Part shown: one piece after another, positions 56,712-64,000 of the stretch | Position numbering within the stretch: position 1 is the stretch's first letter | How the letters are laid out: each line of letters starts with the position of its first letter | Assembly (NCBI RefSeq): GCF_000233955.1 | Contig: NZ_JH376597.1 | Span: 62,001-126,000 of the forward strand | Length of the DNA stretch: 64,000 nucleotides | DNA from: Paraprevotella clara YIT 11840 | GTDB lineage: Bacteria > Bacteroidota > Bacteroidia > Bacteroidales > Bacteroidaceae | Direction: 5' to 3' | Notes under the pieces: generated by a model | What the model was told of the DNA's origin: nothing | Database searches by the model: none | The model's input: the letters and a program-made list of their open reading frames with translations, nothing else | Program-made: the position numbers and the translations under genes

Positions 56712-56719
56712 CAAATATA
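56712..56719 (-). promoter_or_regulatory. promoter of the zeta-like toxin-antitoxin pair
   Basis: TATATTTG with a TTTTG -33 box 19 bp upstream on the minus strand; 41 bp before the antitoxin ATG. Confidence 0.65.
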
Positions 56720-56810
56720 GTTCATTTTACTCAAGCTACAAAACAAAATCTTTGTTTTTCAATGGCATAATACAAGGATGGAATGTCCTGTCGCCGTCGG
56801 ATGTCCGGAT

Positions 56811-59153
56811 TCAATTATGAATCCGAACTTTCTGAACGTACTCCCCGATTCGTACCACATAGATGCCGGACGGCAAACGGAACGTCTGTTCCCCTGCTTC
56901 GTAACGACCGGACAGTATCCGGCGGCCATCCCAAGCATAGACGGACAAGACAGACGGAACGGACAAAGACACCCACAAACATCCCTCCCTCGCGCCGATT
57001 TGGCAACCGGCCGGTTTGCTTGCAACTTCAAGCGCGTCGCCCTTTCTTGGCTTCAATATAGATACATCATCTACAAACGCCCCACAAGCTCCTTCCGTTT
57101 TGGCCAAGAATATGACTTGAAGGCGTTCCGTGCTCACGGGCAAATCCACTTCCTGTTTCGTCCACGTACCGGTTATTGCATCCAAAACCTGCAAAGGAAT
57201 CCATTCCTTCGAGGTTTCCTTTTTACAATACACTTCCAACGTAACCTGTCCTCCGCTTCGTGCCTTGTTCTGGTAAAAAAAACGCAATTTGGCATTACCG
57301 TCGGGATTGTCCGTCACGGGCGGTGACACCATCACACCTCCCAAACTTCCCAACATAAACCGCTGTACCAACCCCATATAATATGAGCCATCTGCCGCAT
57401 CGGTTATGTAGTCCCACGAAGCGATTTCCCCTATTCCTCCGGAACTGTCAGCCATCATACGTTCCCATTCCGTTGTATAGCCCCATTGGCTCGACACCAA
57501 CCATGATGAAGCGGAAGAGGGATTCTCAAAACTTTCGTTCCATTCCGTCTTCCATTCCGAAGACGAAACCGTACCATCCACCGTAAAACGGAAAGAAACC
57601 TGTCCGTCCGCAGTGCGGTTTATATCGGACAGTTCGAAGCCTACGTCACTCCCGTCCCATGCAAACGCCGCCGGAACGGTCTGCCCGCCGAACTCCGTTT
57701 TACCAGACGAACCGGGGAAAGGGCAACCTGCCGAATTAATCTCACCGTATGAATAAGAAGAAGATGAGGGAACGGACACAGACGAAGAAGCACACACCGG
57801 ATACATCATTTGCGGTGCCGAAGCGTTTATCGTATTGCCATACGCCCCTTCCTTAATCCGGGGATGCACGTGATACACCATCAGCCCTTCACCGGGCAAT
57901 ACCGTATCGAACCCGTCACGAACACGGCTCTCCAACAAATAAAAATCCCCCTCGGAACCTGTATCGACCCGGTACACGCCGTCTTTCTCCCAAATGGAAG
58001 GATGGAGCGAATAATCTCCTGTATGCGTTAACGTAGTCACACCCACCCAACCGAAATCATAGGCTTTCACGTAAGGGTTGAAATGTGCCGGGGTGATACC
58101 GTCGTTGTTCCAACTGCCTTGCGCCATGACATCCCATACGCCCGTGCCCTCGAAACTACCGCCCGTGGTATAATCGGTATCGTAATAGTCCATCGCTCCC
58201 AAAGCATGCCCCATTTCGTGGCAGCAAGGTCCGATACGTGATATACCTCCTCCACGGTTTCCCCGTAGCTCCGGCGTACAGGAATAACGGTCTATCTTCA
58301 TGCCTTGCATGGTGATTTCCGGGAACATGGCCTCATGCGACCAGATGGCGGAGGGAGAAGCCCCGGCTTCTTCACCATATCCGGCAAACACGATATGCAC
58401 GTTGTCCACATAACCGTCTCCGTCGGCATCATAATCCTGCAAGTCGATTTCCCGCACGGCATGTTCCATGGCTTCGAGAAACAAAACATACGGGTTCACA
58501 TCCGAACCGCCATAACCGTTCGAGCCATAATAAGCCATAGGATACACGGCCCTGTAAGGCCCTAATACGTCGCAATGAAACGAAAGCTGCCCGTAGGAAA
58601 CCTCTCGGAAGTAATCATAGACGCTTCCCTGAGCCCCATCCACGGCATAACCAGGCTCATTGAAAAGTGCATCGAAATCCGCCTCGGTCTTAGTGAAGCT
58701 TACATCGGCAAATGACATCAGGATTACTAAGGCACGATGTTCTCCAACGACTGCCGCATGCCTTCCTCGTTTTTCAACAGCCTTATTTCTGTACGATAGC
58801 CTCCTCTTTTGAGCTTCATCCACCATAGGACACAACCCTTTCGGCTGTTGCGCCAGAAAACGACGCAAACTTTCCGGGCGTTCGGCATCGGCACACAATT
58901 TATAACCAGAACGGACAGCATTCCCCATGCTGTCCGCCTTAGCAAAATACCATTCATTTCCCGAAGGTAGTAAGGTATAATTGTCTGTGGTCAAAGCCCA
59001 TTTGTTGTATTCGTCGCCTTTAAGACGAATTGACACTTCCGTACTGTCCCCAAACTTATAAAGGACTTTATGAGGATAGGCAGGAACTGAATACATCTTT
59101 ATAGAAAACAAAGAAAACACAGCTAACCAACATCCCCTTCTTCTCTTATTCAT
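56811..59153 (-). CDS. secreted M6-family metalloprotease, T9SS-type
   Basis: 780 residues with a signal peptide (WLAVFSLFSIKMYSVPAY). The zinc motif CCHEMGHALGAMDYYD gives HExxHxxGxxD (H312, E313, H316, D322), the immune-inhibitor-A/M6 pattern. Before it lie a propeptide-like segment and ALVILMSFADVSFT. After it come beta domains including MAM-like VKLRFFYQNK (AKLRFFYQNKARSGG), and the C-terminal tail LPSGIYVVRIGEYVQKVRIHN is a sorting-domain end. It probably degrades host or dietary protein on the surface. Co-transcribed with the lipoprotein gene just upstream (14-bp gap). Confidence 0.88.
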   Translation of the reverse strand: MNKRRRGCWLAVFSLFSIKMYSVPAYPHKVLYKFGDSTEVSIRLKGDEYNKWALTTDNYTLLPSGNEWYFAKADSMGNAVRSGYKLCADAERPESLRRFLAQQPKGLCPMVDEAQKRRLSYRNKAVEKRGRHAAVVGEHRALVILMSFADVSFTKTEADFDALFNEPGYAVDGAQGSVYDYFREVSYGQLSFHCDVLGPYRAVYPMAYYGSNGYGGSDVNPYVLFLEAMEHAVREIDLQDYDADGDGYVDNVHIVFAGYGEEAGASPSAIWSHEAMFPEITMQGMKIDRYSCTPELRGNRGGGISRIGPCCHEMGHALGAMDYYDTDYTTGGSFEGTGVWDVMAQGSWNNDGITPAHFNPYVKAYDFGWVGVTTLTHTGDYSLHPSIWEKDGVYRVDTGSEGDFYLLESRVRDGFDTVLPGEGLMVYHVHPRIKEGAYGNTINASAPQMMYPVCASSSVSVPSSSSYSYGEINSAGCPFPGSSGKTEFGGQTVPAAFAWDGSDVGFELSDINRTADGQVSFRFTVDGTVSSSEWKTEWNESFENPSSASSWLVSSQWGYTTEWERMMADSSGGIGEIASWDYITDAADGSYYMGLVQRFMLGSLGGVMVSPPVTDNPDGNAKLRFFYQNKARSGGQVTLEVYCKKETSKEWIPLQVLDAITGTWTKQEVDLPVSTERLQVIFLAKTEGACGAFVDDVSILKPRKGDALEVASKPAGCQIGAREGCLWVSLSVPSVLSVYAWDGRRILSGRYEAGEQTFRLPSGIYVVRIGEYVQKVRIHN

Positions 59154-59167
59154 TCTACAAATAAAAG

Positions 59168-59560
59168 CTACTTTTTATATAATATAGAGATTTCCTCTCC
59201 ATTTGAAGTATTAGTCAATACCATTTTAACGCCTTCACTAACAACGCCTTCAAGATTTGCCTTTCCCGTTTGTTGGGGTCTAAATACAATCAAAGTTCCA
59301 GAATATGTATAAGAATAAGGACTTGACGTATTGTCAACAATCGTACCTCCTGCATTTCTTTGTTCTACTTCATAATAAGCTTTTGTTTCATCCGCAAAGC
59401 GAATACGCGTTGTTATAGTACCAGACTCATAAATATCTTCATATTCCCAAACTGTTCCCGCATAGGGATGTCCTTCATCATCATCACTACAACTAGAAAA
59501 GGACAAAACCGATAATACGGCCACAAACATCCAACTCAAAAATTTTAAAGTCTTCTTCAT
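59168..59560 (-). CDS. small lipoprotein upstream of the M6 protease
   Basis: 130 residues; LSFSSCSDDDEG places the acylated cysteine at C24 and the acidic DDDE after it is the Bacteroidetes surface-export signal. The mature part is a small beta barrel (TVWEYEDIYESGTITTRIRFADETKAYYEVEQ), lipocalin-like by eye. Same transcript as the protease; its role may be inhibition or binding of the protease, by position only. Confidence 0.8.
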   Translation of the reverse strand: MKKTLKFLSWMFVAVLSVLSFSSCSDDDEGHPYAGTVWEYEDIYESGTITTRIRFADETKAYYEVEQRNAGGTIVDNTSSPYSYTYSGTLIVFRPQQTGKANLEGVVSEGVKMVLTNTSNGEEISILYKK

Positions 59561-59600
59561 AACATTTCTTTTTAATTATTAATATGAAATTAAACTGATG

Positions 59601-59686
59601 CAAAGTTAAGGAGGAAAATGCGTTAAGACATATAGAATTTGTAGACGTAACGGCTACAAACCGTAGACAAAACCGCTACGGTTTGT
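59601..59686 (-). promoter_or_regulatory. promoter of the lipoprotein-protease operon and an upstream inverted repeat
   Basis: Minus-strand -7 element TAACTTTG at 59601-59608. About 50 bp upstream is a perfect 11-bp inverted repeat, ACAAACCGTAG (59656-59666) and CTACGGTTTGT (59676-59686), overlapping the end of the HTH gene. A partial copy of the half-site (GTAGACGTAACGGCTAC) follows. It may be the operator of the adjacent HTH protein. Confidence 0.5.
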
Positions 59687-59894
59687 TATCGGAAACAAAG
59701 TCGTCGGTATAGTACTTAAAGAAATCATGGGACAAAACACAAGAAATACGATAGAGCAACAACGTGTCTATGCTCTCCTTACGAAATAGTTTGTACACAT
59801 TGGTACGGTCGCAATAGAGTTCCTTTGCGAACCATGACACGGAACGTCGCTGGCGGCGCAGTTCCTGTTCGATGAGCTGACCAATGTGTACCAT
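59676..59894 (-). CDS. small HTH (XRE-like) DNA-binding protein
   Basis: 72 residues from MVHIGQLIEQELRRQRRSVSWFAKELYCDRTNVYKLFRKESIDTLLLYRISCVLSHDFFKYYTDDF. It is a single helix-turn-helix resembling the N-terminal half of XRE/Cro regulators, with no second domain. The start ATG at 59894 is preferred over 59966, where the extra 24 residues look like translated leader. It has an unusually long, structured 5' leader with its own promoter (60165-60172). It may regulate itself or the lipoprotein-protease operon, whose upstream inverted repeat overlaps its stop. Confidence 0.75.
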   Translation of the reverse strand: MVHIGQLIEQELRRQRRSVSWFAKELYCDRTNVYKLFRKESIDTLLLYRISCVLSHDFFKYYTDDFVSDNKP

Positions 59895-60172
59895 AAAAAC
59901 AAAAGCGTAAACCATCCAGTGCTTATTGCCTGCCTGAGGTACCGCCAAGTAACCTGAAGATCGCATATAAGCACAGACGGTTCACGCCCGTTAGGACGCG
60001 AACCTCTCGTAGCTTATCCTCTGATCTTCAAATTTTGGCGGTTTTCAGACAGTGAGAATGTAAGCTAAAAGCTCGTTTTCTTAAAAGCTGAATGGAATCG
60101 CTATTCCACTATTTATATGTTTATCTTTATTGTCGTCTGACTACTTTTGTTCTTATAAAGCCCCCAAAGGTA
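59895..60172 (-). ncRNA. long structured leader of the HTH gene, possible cis-regulatory RNA
   Basis: A -33 TTTG / 20 bp / -7 TACCTTTG promoter (60165-60172) gives an expected start near 60158, so the HTH mRNA would carry about 260 untranslated nt. It contains a hairpin with tetraloop UAAC and an 11-bp stem (59979-60004) that is fully paired only on the minus strand because it uses two G-U pairs, plus a GGAAT/ATTCC hairpin near 60092-60105. The G-U pairs show that the RNA is read from the minus strand. It does not match a riboswitch family I know. Confidence 0.5.
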
Positions 60173-60228
60173 CGAAGATTCCGGCAAAAGTACAAACGGG
60201 TAAAAGAAACACGCCTTCAAGCATGTGT

Positions 60229-63200
60229 TCACACCGCCTGCAACTCCGAAATCTGCCGGAGTATCCCGACGGCATCTTTCACCGAACGCACTTCCTGAAT
60301 CACCATCGAACGGCGGCCGTTAGCCTCACGCAGGTTGCTGCGATGGGCATTCATGGCAGCGTATGCGATGCACTGCCCAAAAGCCTTGCTCTCGAAATAA
60401 GCACTCTTCTCGTTCTGCACGAAATAAAGCACCATGCGCCCGGCCTTGAGGAATATCTTTTCTGCACCGAGGCACTTGCCGAGACGACGGAGCGTCACTA
60501 CACGAATCAATTCCTCGCCCTCCTCCGGAATCTCTCCGAAACGGTCTTTCATGCGCAAACGGAATGCTTCCACGTCTTCGTCGCGCTCCAGACCGTCCAA
60601 TTCGCGGTAGAGGAGCATGCGCTCGCTGCTGCTGGGCACATAATCATCGGGAAAAGACATCTGCAAGTCGCTCTCCAACGCGCACTCGTCCACAAAGTTC
60701 TCACCGCCCAAGTCGTTCCCCTTCCTGATTTCCTCGGCATAGAGGTCGCCGAACTCATCGTTCTTCAGTTCCTTCACGGCCTCGGACAAGATTTTCTGAT
60801 AGGTCTCATATCCCAGGTCGGCGATGAAACCGCTCTGCTCGGCTCCCAACAGGTTACCCGCCCCACGGATATCCAAGTCCTGCATGGCGATGTGGATACC
60901 CGAACCGAGGTCGCTGAAATTCTCGATGGCCTGCAGGCGGCGGCGCGCTTCCGGTGTCAAGGCAGCCAAAGGAGGCGCCAAAAGATAACAGAAAGCTTTC
61001 TTGTTGCTGCGCCCTACGCGGCCTCGCATCTGATGCAAGTCGCTCAGACCAAAGTTCTGCGCCCCGTTGATGATAATCGTATTGGCATTGGGGATGTCTA
61101 TACCGCTCTCGATGATGGTGGTGGACACCAACACGTCGTAATCATAATGTACGAAACCGAAGATGATGTTCTCCAGTTCTTCCGGCGGCATCTGCCCGTG
61201 CCCCACGCAAACGCGGGCATCCGGCACATGCTTGTGCAACAGAGCCTCCAAATCGTAAAGACTGGAAATACGGTTGTTCACGATGAACACCTGCCCGTTG
61301 CGGCTCATCTCGAAGTTGACCGCCTCGGCTATCAGCTCCGCACTGAACGTATGCACCTCGGTCTGCACGGGATAACGGTTGGGCGGCGGGGTCTGTATGA
61401 CCGACAAATCGCGTGCCCCCATCAGGGAGAACTGCAACGTACGCGGAATCGGCGTGGCGGTAAGCGTCAGCGTGTCCACGTTGACCTTCATCTGCCGCAG
61501 CTTTTCTTTGGTAGCCACCCCGAACTTCTGCTCTTCGTCGATAATCAACAGGCCGAGGTCCTTAAACTTCACCGACTTGCCTATCAGTTTGTGCGTCCCC
61601 ACAATGATATTGATCTTCCCGTCGGCCAAATCCCTCAATATTTCTTTGGTCTTGGCTGCACTACGGGCACGGCTCAGGTAATCCACCCGAACGGGCATCC
61701 CTTTCAGACGCGACGAAAAAGTCTGGAAATGCTGATAGGCCAACACGGTGGTAGGCACCAACACCGCCACCTGCTTATTGTCCGCACAAGCCTTGAAGGC
61801 AGCGCGGATGGCCACCTCGGTCTTGCCGAATCCCACATCCCCACACACCAGACGGTCCATCGGACGGTCGCGCTCCATGTCGGCCTTTACGGCCTGCGTG
61901 GCCTTCAACTGGTCGGGCGTGTCCTCGTAGAGGAAGCTTGCCTCGAGCTCGTGCTGCATGAAACTGTCGGGACTGAAGGCGAAACCTTTCTCCTGACGGC
62001 GCAGGGAATACAACTTGATGAGGTCGCGTGCGATATCCTTGATTTTGGTCTTCGTCCGCTCTTTCAGGCGTTCCCATGCCCCCGTGCCCAACTTGTTCAA
62101 CCGGGGAGGCTCGCCCTCCTTGCCACGGTATTTGCTCACCTTGTGCAGGGAGTGAATGGAGACGAACACCACATCGTCGTTCTGGTAGATAATCTTGATG
62201 ACTTCCTGCATGGTGTCGCCATTGGGAATGCGCACCAAACCGCCAAACTTTCCGACCCCATGGTCTACGTGGACCACGTAATCGCCGATGTTGAACTCCT
62301 GAAGCTCTTTCAACGAAAGAGCCACTTTGCCGCTCCGCGCCTTGTCGCTGCGAAGGTTATATTTATGGAAACGGTCGAAAATCTGATGGTCGGTGAAAAA
62401 GCACGCCTTGAGGTCGTCGTCGGCAAACCCGGCATGCAAAGTACGGTTCACGGGAGTAAAACCGATACCCGAAGCCTGTTCCGTGAAAATGGAAGCCAAC
62501 CGGTCGGTCTGTTTGGCAGAATCGGCCAATATATATAAGGTGTATCCCTTTTCCAGATACTCATGGAAAGTACGGGTCACCAATTCAAAATTCTTATGGA
62601 ATATAGGTTGTGCCGTCAGGTGGAAACGCACGGTGGCCTGCGGTGTGGCGGACGGCTTGTTCCCCACCTCTACCCTGCGGAAATCGAGCATTCCCTTCAT
62701 CAAGGCCGACCCGTCGACAAGCATCAGGTCGGCACGAAGTTTCTCGTGCCGCTCCGCCTCTTCCATCTCCGTCCGGGCCTGCTCGTCCATCAGAGCCTGC
62801 GCCGAAAAGCCGTCGGCATATACCCGGTCGGCCACGTCGCGCAAGAAAAACAAATCCTTCATCACCAAGACGGTCTCCGGAGGCAGGAAGTCCGTGAACG
62901 GCACCTTTCCCTGCACGTAACCGGCCAGTTCGGGCACGATGACGATTTCTTCCTGTTTGTCGCGCGAGAGTTGTGTCTGCACCTCAAACGTACGGATGCT
63001 GTCCACTTCATCGCCGAAAAAGTCTACCCGGTAAGGCCATTCCGAGGAGAATGAAAAGACATCGAGAATACTGCCACGCACGGCAAACTGCCCCGGTTCG
63101 TAAACATAATCCACACGCCGGAAACCGAACGCACGCAAAGTCTCCTCCACGAACGTGATGTCCACCCGCTCGCCGGCATGCAGCCTCAGCGTCTGCTCAT

Positions 63201-63630
63201 CCAGTTTCTGCCGCGACACGACTTTTTCCATCACCGCCTCGGGATAAGTGACCACGAAAAGCGGACGATGCCCTGCCGACAAACGGCTGATAACCTCCGT
63301 GCGGAGTATCTCGTTGGCTGCGTCCCGCTGCCCGAACTTCACCGCCCGGCGGAACGAAGAAGGAAAATAGAACACTTCCTGCTCACCCAAAATCTGCGTC
63401 AGGTCGTGATAAAAATACCCGGCCTCTTCCGCATCATCCAGCACGAAAACATACGGACAAGCCATCACCTGCGGACAAGCTGCGGCCACACTGCTGAACA
63501 GCAAAGGAGCGGCCGACGCGCACAGTCCTTCCGCGAAAATCGTCCGCGCGGAACCGTCCTGCAAAGCCTTTGCCAAAGCCTTTACCGACTTATGCCCTGC
63601 ATAGAGGGCCTGTAAACCTTGTATCTCCAT
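60229..63630 (-). CDS. mfd: transcription-repair coupling factor
   Basis: 1133 residues, the usual Mfd length. It removes stalled RNA polymerase and recruits UvrA. Domains: UvrB-like N-terminal (about 1-330), RNA-polymerase-interacting CarD-like (GDYVVHVDHGVGKFGGLVRI, about 480), two translocase domains with Walker A GDVGFGKTEVA, DEEQKFG, and TRG motif QMRGRVGRSNKKAFCYLL, then the TRCF C-terminal domain. Monocistronic, divergent from the GT2 gene. Confidence 0.97.
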   Translation of the reverse strand: MEIQGLQALYAGHKSVKALAKALQDGSARTIFAEGLCASAAPLLFSSVAAACPQVMACPYVFVLDDAEEAGYFYHDLTQILGEQEVFYFPSSFRRAVKFGQRDAANEILRTEVISRLSAGHRPLFVVTYPEAVMEKVVSRQKLDEQTLRLHAGERVDITFVEETLRAFGFRRVDYVYEPGQFAVRGSILDVFSFSSEWPYRVDFFGDEVDSIRTFEVQTQLSRDKQEEIVIVPELAGYVQGKVPFTDFLPPETVLVMKDLFFLRDVADRVYADGFSAQALMDEQARTEMEEAERHEKLRADLMLVDGSALMKGMLDFRRVEVGNKPSATPQATVRFHLTAQPIFHKNFELVTRTFHEYLEKGYTLYILADSAKQTDRLASIFTEQASGIGFTPVNRTLHAGFADDDLKACFFTDHQIFDRFHKYNLRSDKARSGKVALSLKELQEFNIGDYVVHVDHGVGKFGGLVRIPNGDTMQEVIKIIYQNDDVVFVSIHSLHKVSKYRGKEGEPPRLNKLGTGAWERLKERTKTKIKDIARDLIKLYSLRRQEKGFAFSPDSFMQHELEASFLYEDTPDQLKATQAVKADMERDRPMDRLVCGDVGFGKTEVAIRAAFKACADNKQVAVLVPTTVLAYQHFQTFSSRLKGMPVRVDYLSRARSAAKTKEILRDLADGKINIIVGTHKLIGKSVKFKDLGLLIIDEEQKFGVATKEKLRQMKVNVDTLTLTATPIPRTLQFSLMGARDLSVIQTPPPNRYPVQTEVHTFSAELIAEAVNFEMSRNGQVFIVNNRISSLYDLEALLHKHVPDARVCVGHGQMPPEELENIIFGFVHYDYDVLVSTTIIESGIDIPNANTIIINGAQNFGLSDLHQMRGRVGRSNKKAFCYLLAPPLAALTPEARRRLQAIENFSDLGSGIHIAMQDLDIRGAGNLLGAEQSGFIADLGYETYQKILSEAVKELKNDEFGDLYAEEIRKGNDLGGENFVDECALESDLQMSFPDDYVPSSSERMLLYRELDGLERDEDVEAFRLRMKDRFGEIPEEGEELIRVVTLRRLGKCLGAEKIFLKAGRMVLYFVQNEKSAYFESKAFGQCIAYAAMNAHRSNLREANGRRSMVIQEVRSVKDAVGILRQISELQAV

Positions 63631-63707
63631 GATTCAATCCGGTGCAAAATTACAAAGAATCACTAAAAAAACACCTCCGCCGGAAGAAATATTTCCACTC
63701 TGTTACC

Positions 63708-63747
63708 TGTATTCGTGATTTATGTCTATATTTGTTTCACGAATACA
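63708..63747 (+). promoter_or_regulatory. promoter inside a 10-bp inverted repeat, upstream of the GT2 gene
   Basis: Arms TGTATTCGTG (63708-63717) and CACGAATACA (63738-63747) are perfect complements, 30 bp start to start (about three helical turns), flanking the -7 element TATATTTG (63727-63734). This is an operator-like arrangement. Confidence 0.6.
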
Positions 63748-63781
63748 AACGAAGTCATTCACTTTTAAAGCTGACAGAAAT

Positions 63782-64000
63782 ATGCGTTCAGACAGTGTAG
63801 TTATCATTCCTACGTACAACGAAAAGGAAAACATAGAAAACATCATCCGGGCCGTATTCGGACTGGAACAACCGTTCGACATGCTGATCATAGACGACGG
63901 CTCGCCCGACGGCACGGCGGCCATCGTGAAACGCCTCATGGCGGACGAGTTCAAAGACCGCCTGCATCTCATCGAACGTACGGGGAAATTAGGCCTCGGC
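63782..64000 (+). CDS. polyprenol-phosphate mannosyltransferase-type GT2, N-terminal part
   Basis: 73 codons, running off the right edge. MRSDSVVIIPTYNEKENIEN, IIDDGSPDGTAAIVKRLM and LHLIERTGKLGLG are the dolichol-phosphate mannose synthase (Dpm1) type GT-A motifs, with DDG binding the nucleotide-sugar metal. In Bacteroidales this enzyme makes the lipid-linked mannose donor used in general protein O-glycosylation, among other roles. Complete domain and membrane segments cannot be judged here. Confidence 0.9.
   Translation, partial: MRSDSVVIIPTYNEKENIENIIRAVFGLEQPFDMLIIDDGSPDGTAAIVKRLMADEFKDRLHLIERTGKLGLG

Noticed and set aside
59967-60158. tRNA or other known RNA in the leader of the HTH gene
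   Set aside because: I could not form a cloverleaf or a recognised 6S/tmRNA pattern; it is reported only as a structured leader.

Overview
The window looks like a gut-type Bacteroidales chromosome. Evidence seen in the sequence: promoters almost all carry the Bacteroidetes -7 element TAnnTTTG, secreted proteins end in type IX secretion or Bacteroidales-type tails, there is a TonB-dependent receptor with a carboxypeptidase-like N-terminal domain, a methylmalonyl-CoA (propionate) module, and many secreted glycoside hydrolases. I did not find rRNA, a CRISPR array, a transposase or phage genes. Nothing fixes the genus.

Layout. 1-17.3 kb is a carbohydrate-degradation block without SusC/SusD: a truncated secreted beta-helix-type protein, a GH127-GH97-GH97 operon, a GH31 plus acyltransferase unit, a MATE exporter, an MG2-type secreted protein and a clan GH-N-like pectin-lyase-fold protein. 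Five promoters in this block carry the same direct repeat, GTCC[C/T]AT spaced 22 bp (21 in one imperfect case), always ending exactly 20 bp before the -7 element, so they look like one regulon whose regulator lies outside the window. 17.3-23.6 kb holds a VOC protein with a solitary HpaII-like endonuclease, serine dehydratase, and a housekeeping operon (nitroreductase, DUF2520, KdsC-like, Maf, lipoprotein, LMW phosphatase). 23.7-29 kb has a TonB-dependent receptor and the methylmalonyl-CoA epimerase / decarboxylase alpha / small protein / biotin carrier set, lacking an adjacent sodium-pump beta subunit. 29-33 kb has a small orphan protein, an HxlR regulator with its divergent oxidoreductase, and a GH2 enzyme.

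33.2-37.9 kb is a striking module: a hybrid histidine kinase (HK-REC-Hpt), a sigma-54-dependent response regulator, and a near-consensus sigma-54 promoter in front of a small secreted repeat protein whose repeats are dense in the Bacteroidetes O-glycosylation triplet D-[S/T]-[V/T/A]. 38-40 kb is the paired TIGR03915/TIGR03916 DNA-metabolism radical-SAM unit. A 900-residue-plus Big2-type surface protein follows, out of frame at a run of seven G inside its signal-peptide codons. Then come tRNA-Ser(CGA), a CDP-alcohol phosphatidyltransferase and xanthine phosphoribosyltransferase.

45.5-50.8 kb encodes a complete [FeFe]-hydrogenase system (HydF, HydG, HydE on the minus strand, divergent HydA). 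It is followed by a large T9SS-sorted FN3-like protein, a DUF308 membrane protein, a histidine phosphatase, a zeta-like toxin with a putative antitoxin, and an M6 metalloprotease with a lipoprotein. A small HTH protein has its own promoter and a long, structured leader. Mfd and the first 73 codons of a polyprenol-phosphate mannosyltransferase-type GT2 close the window.
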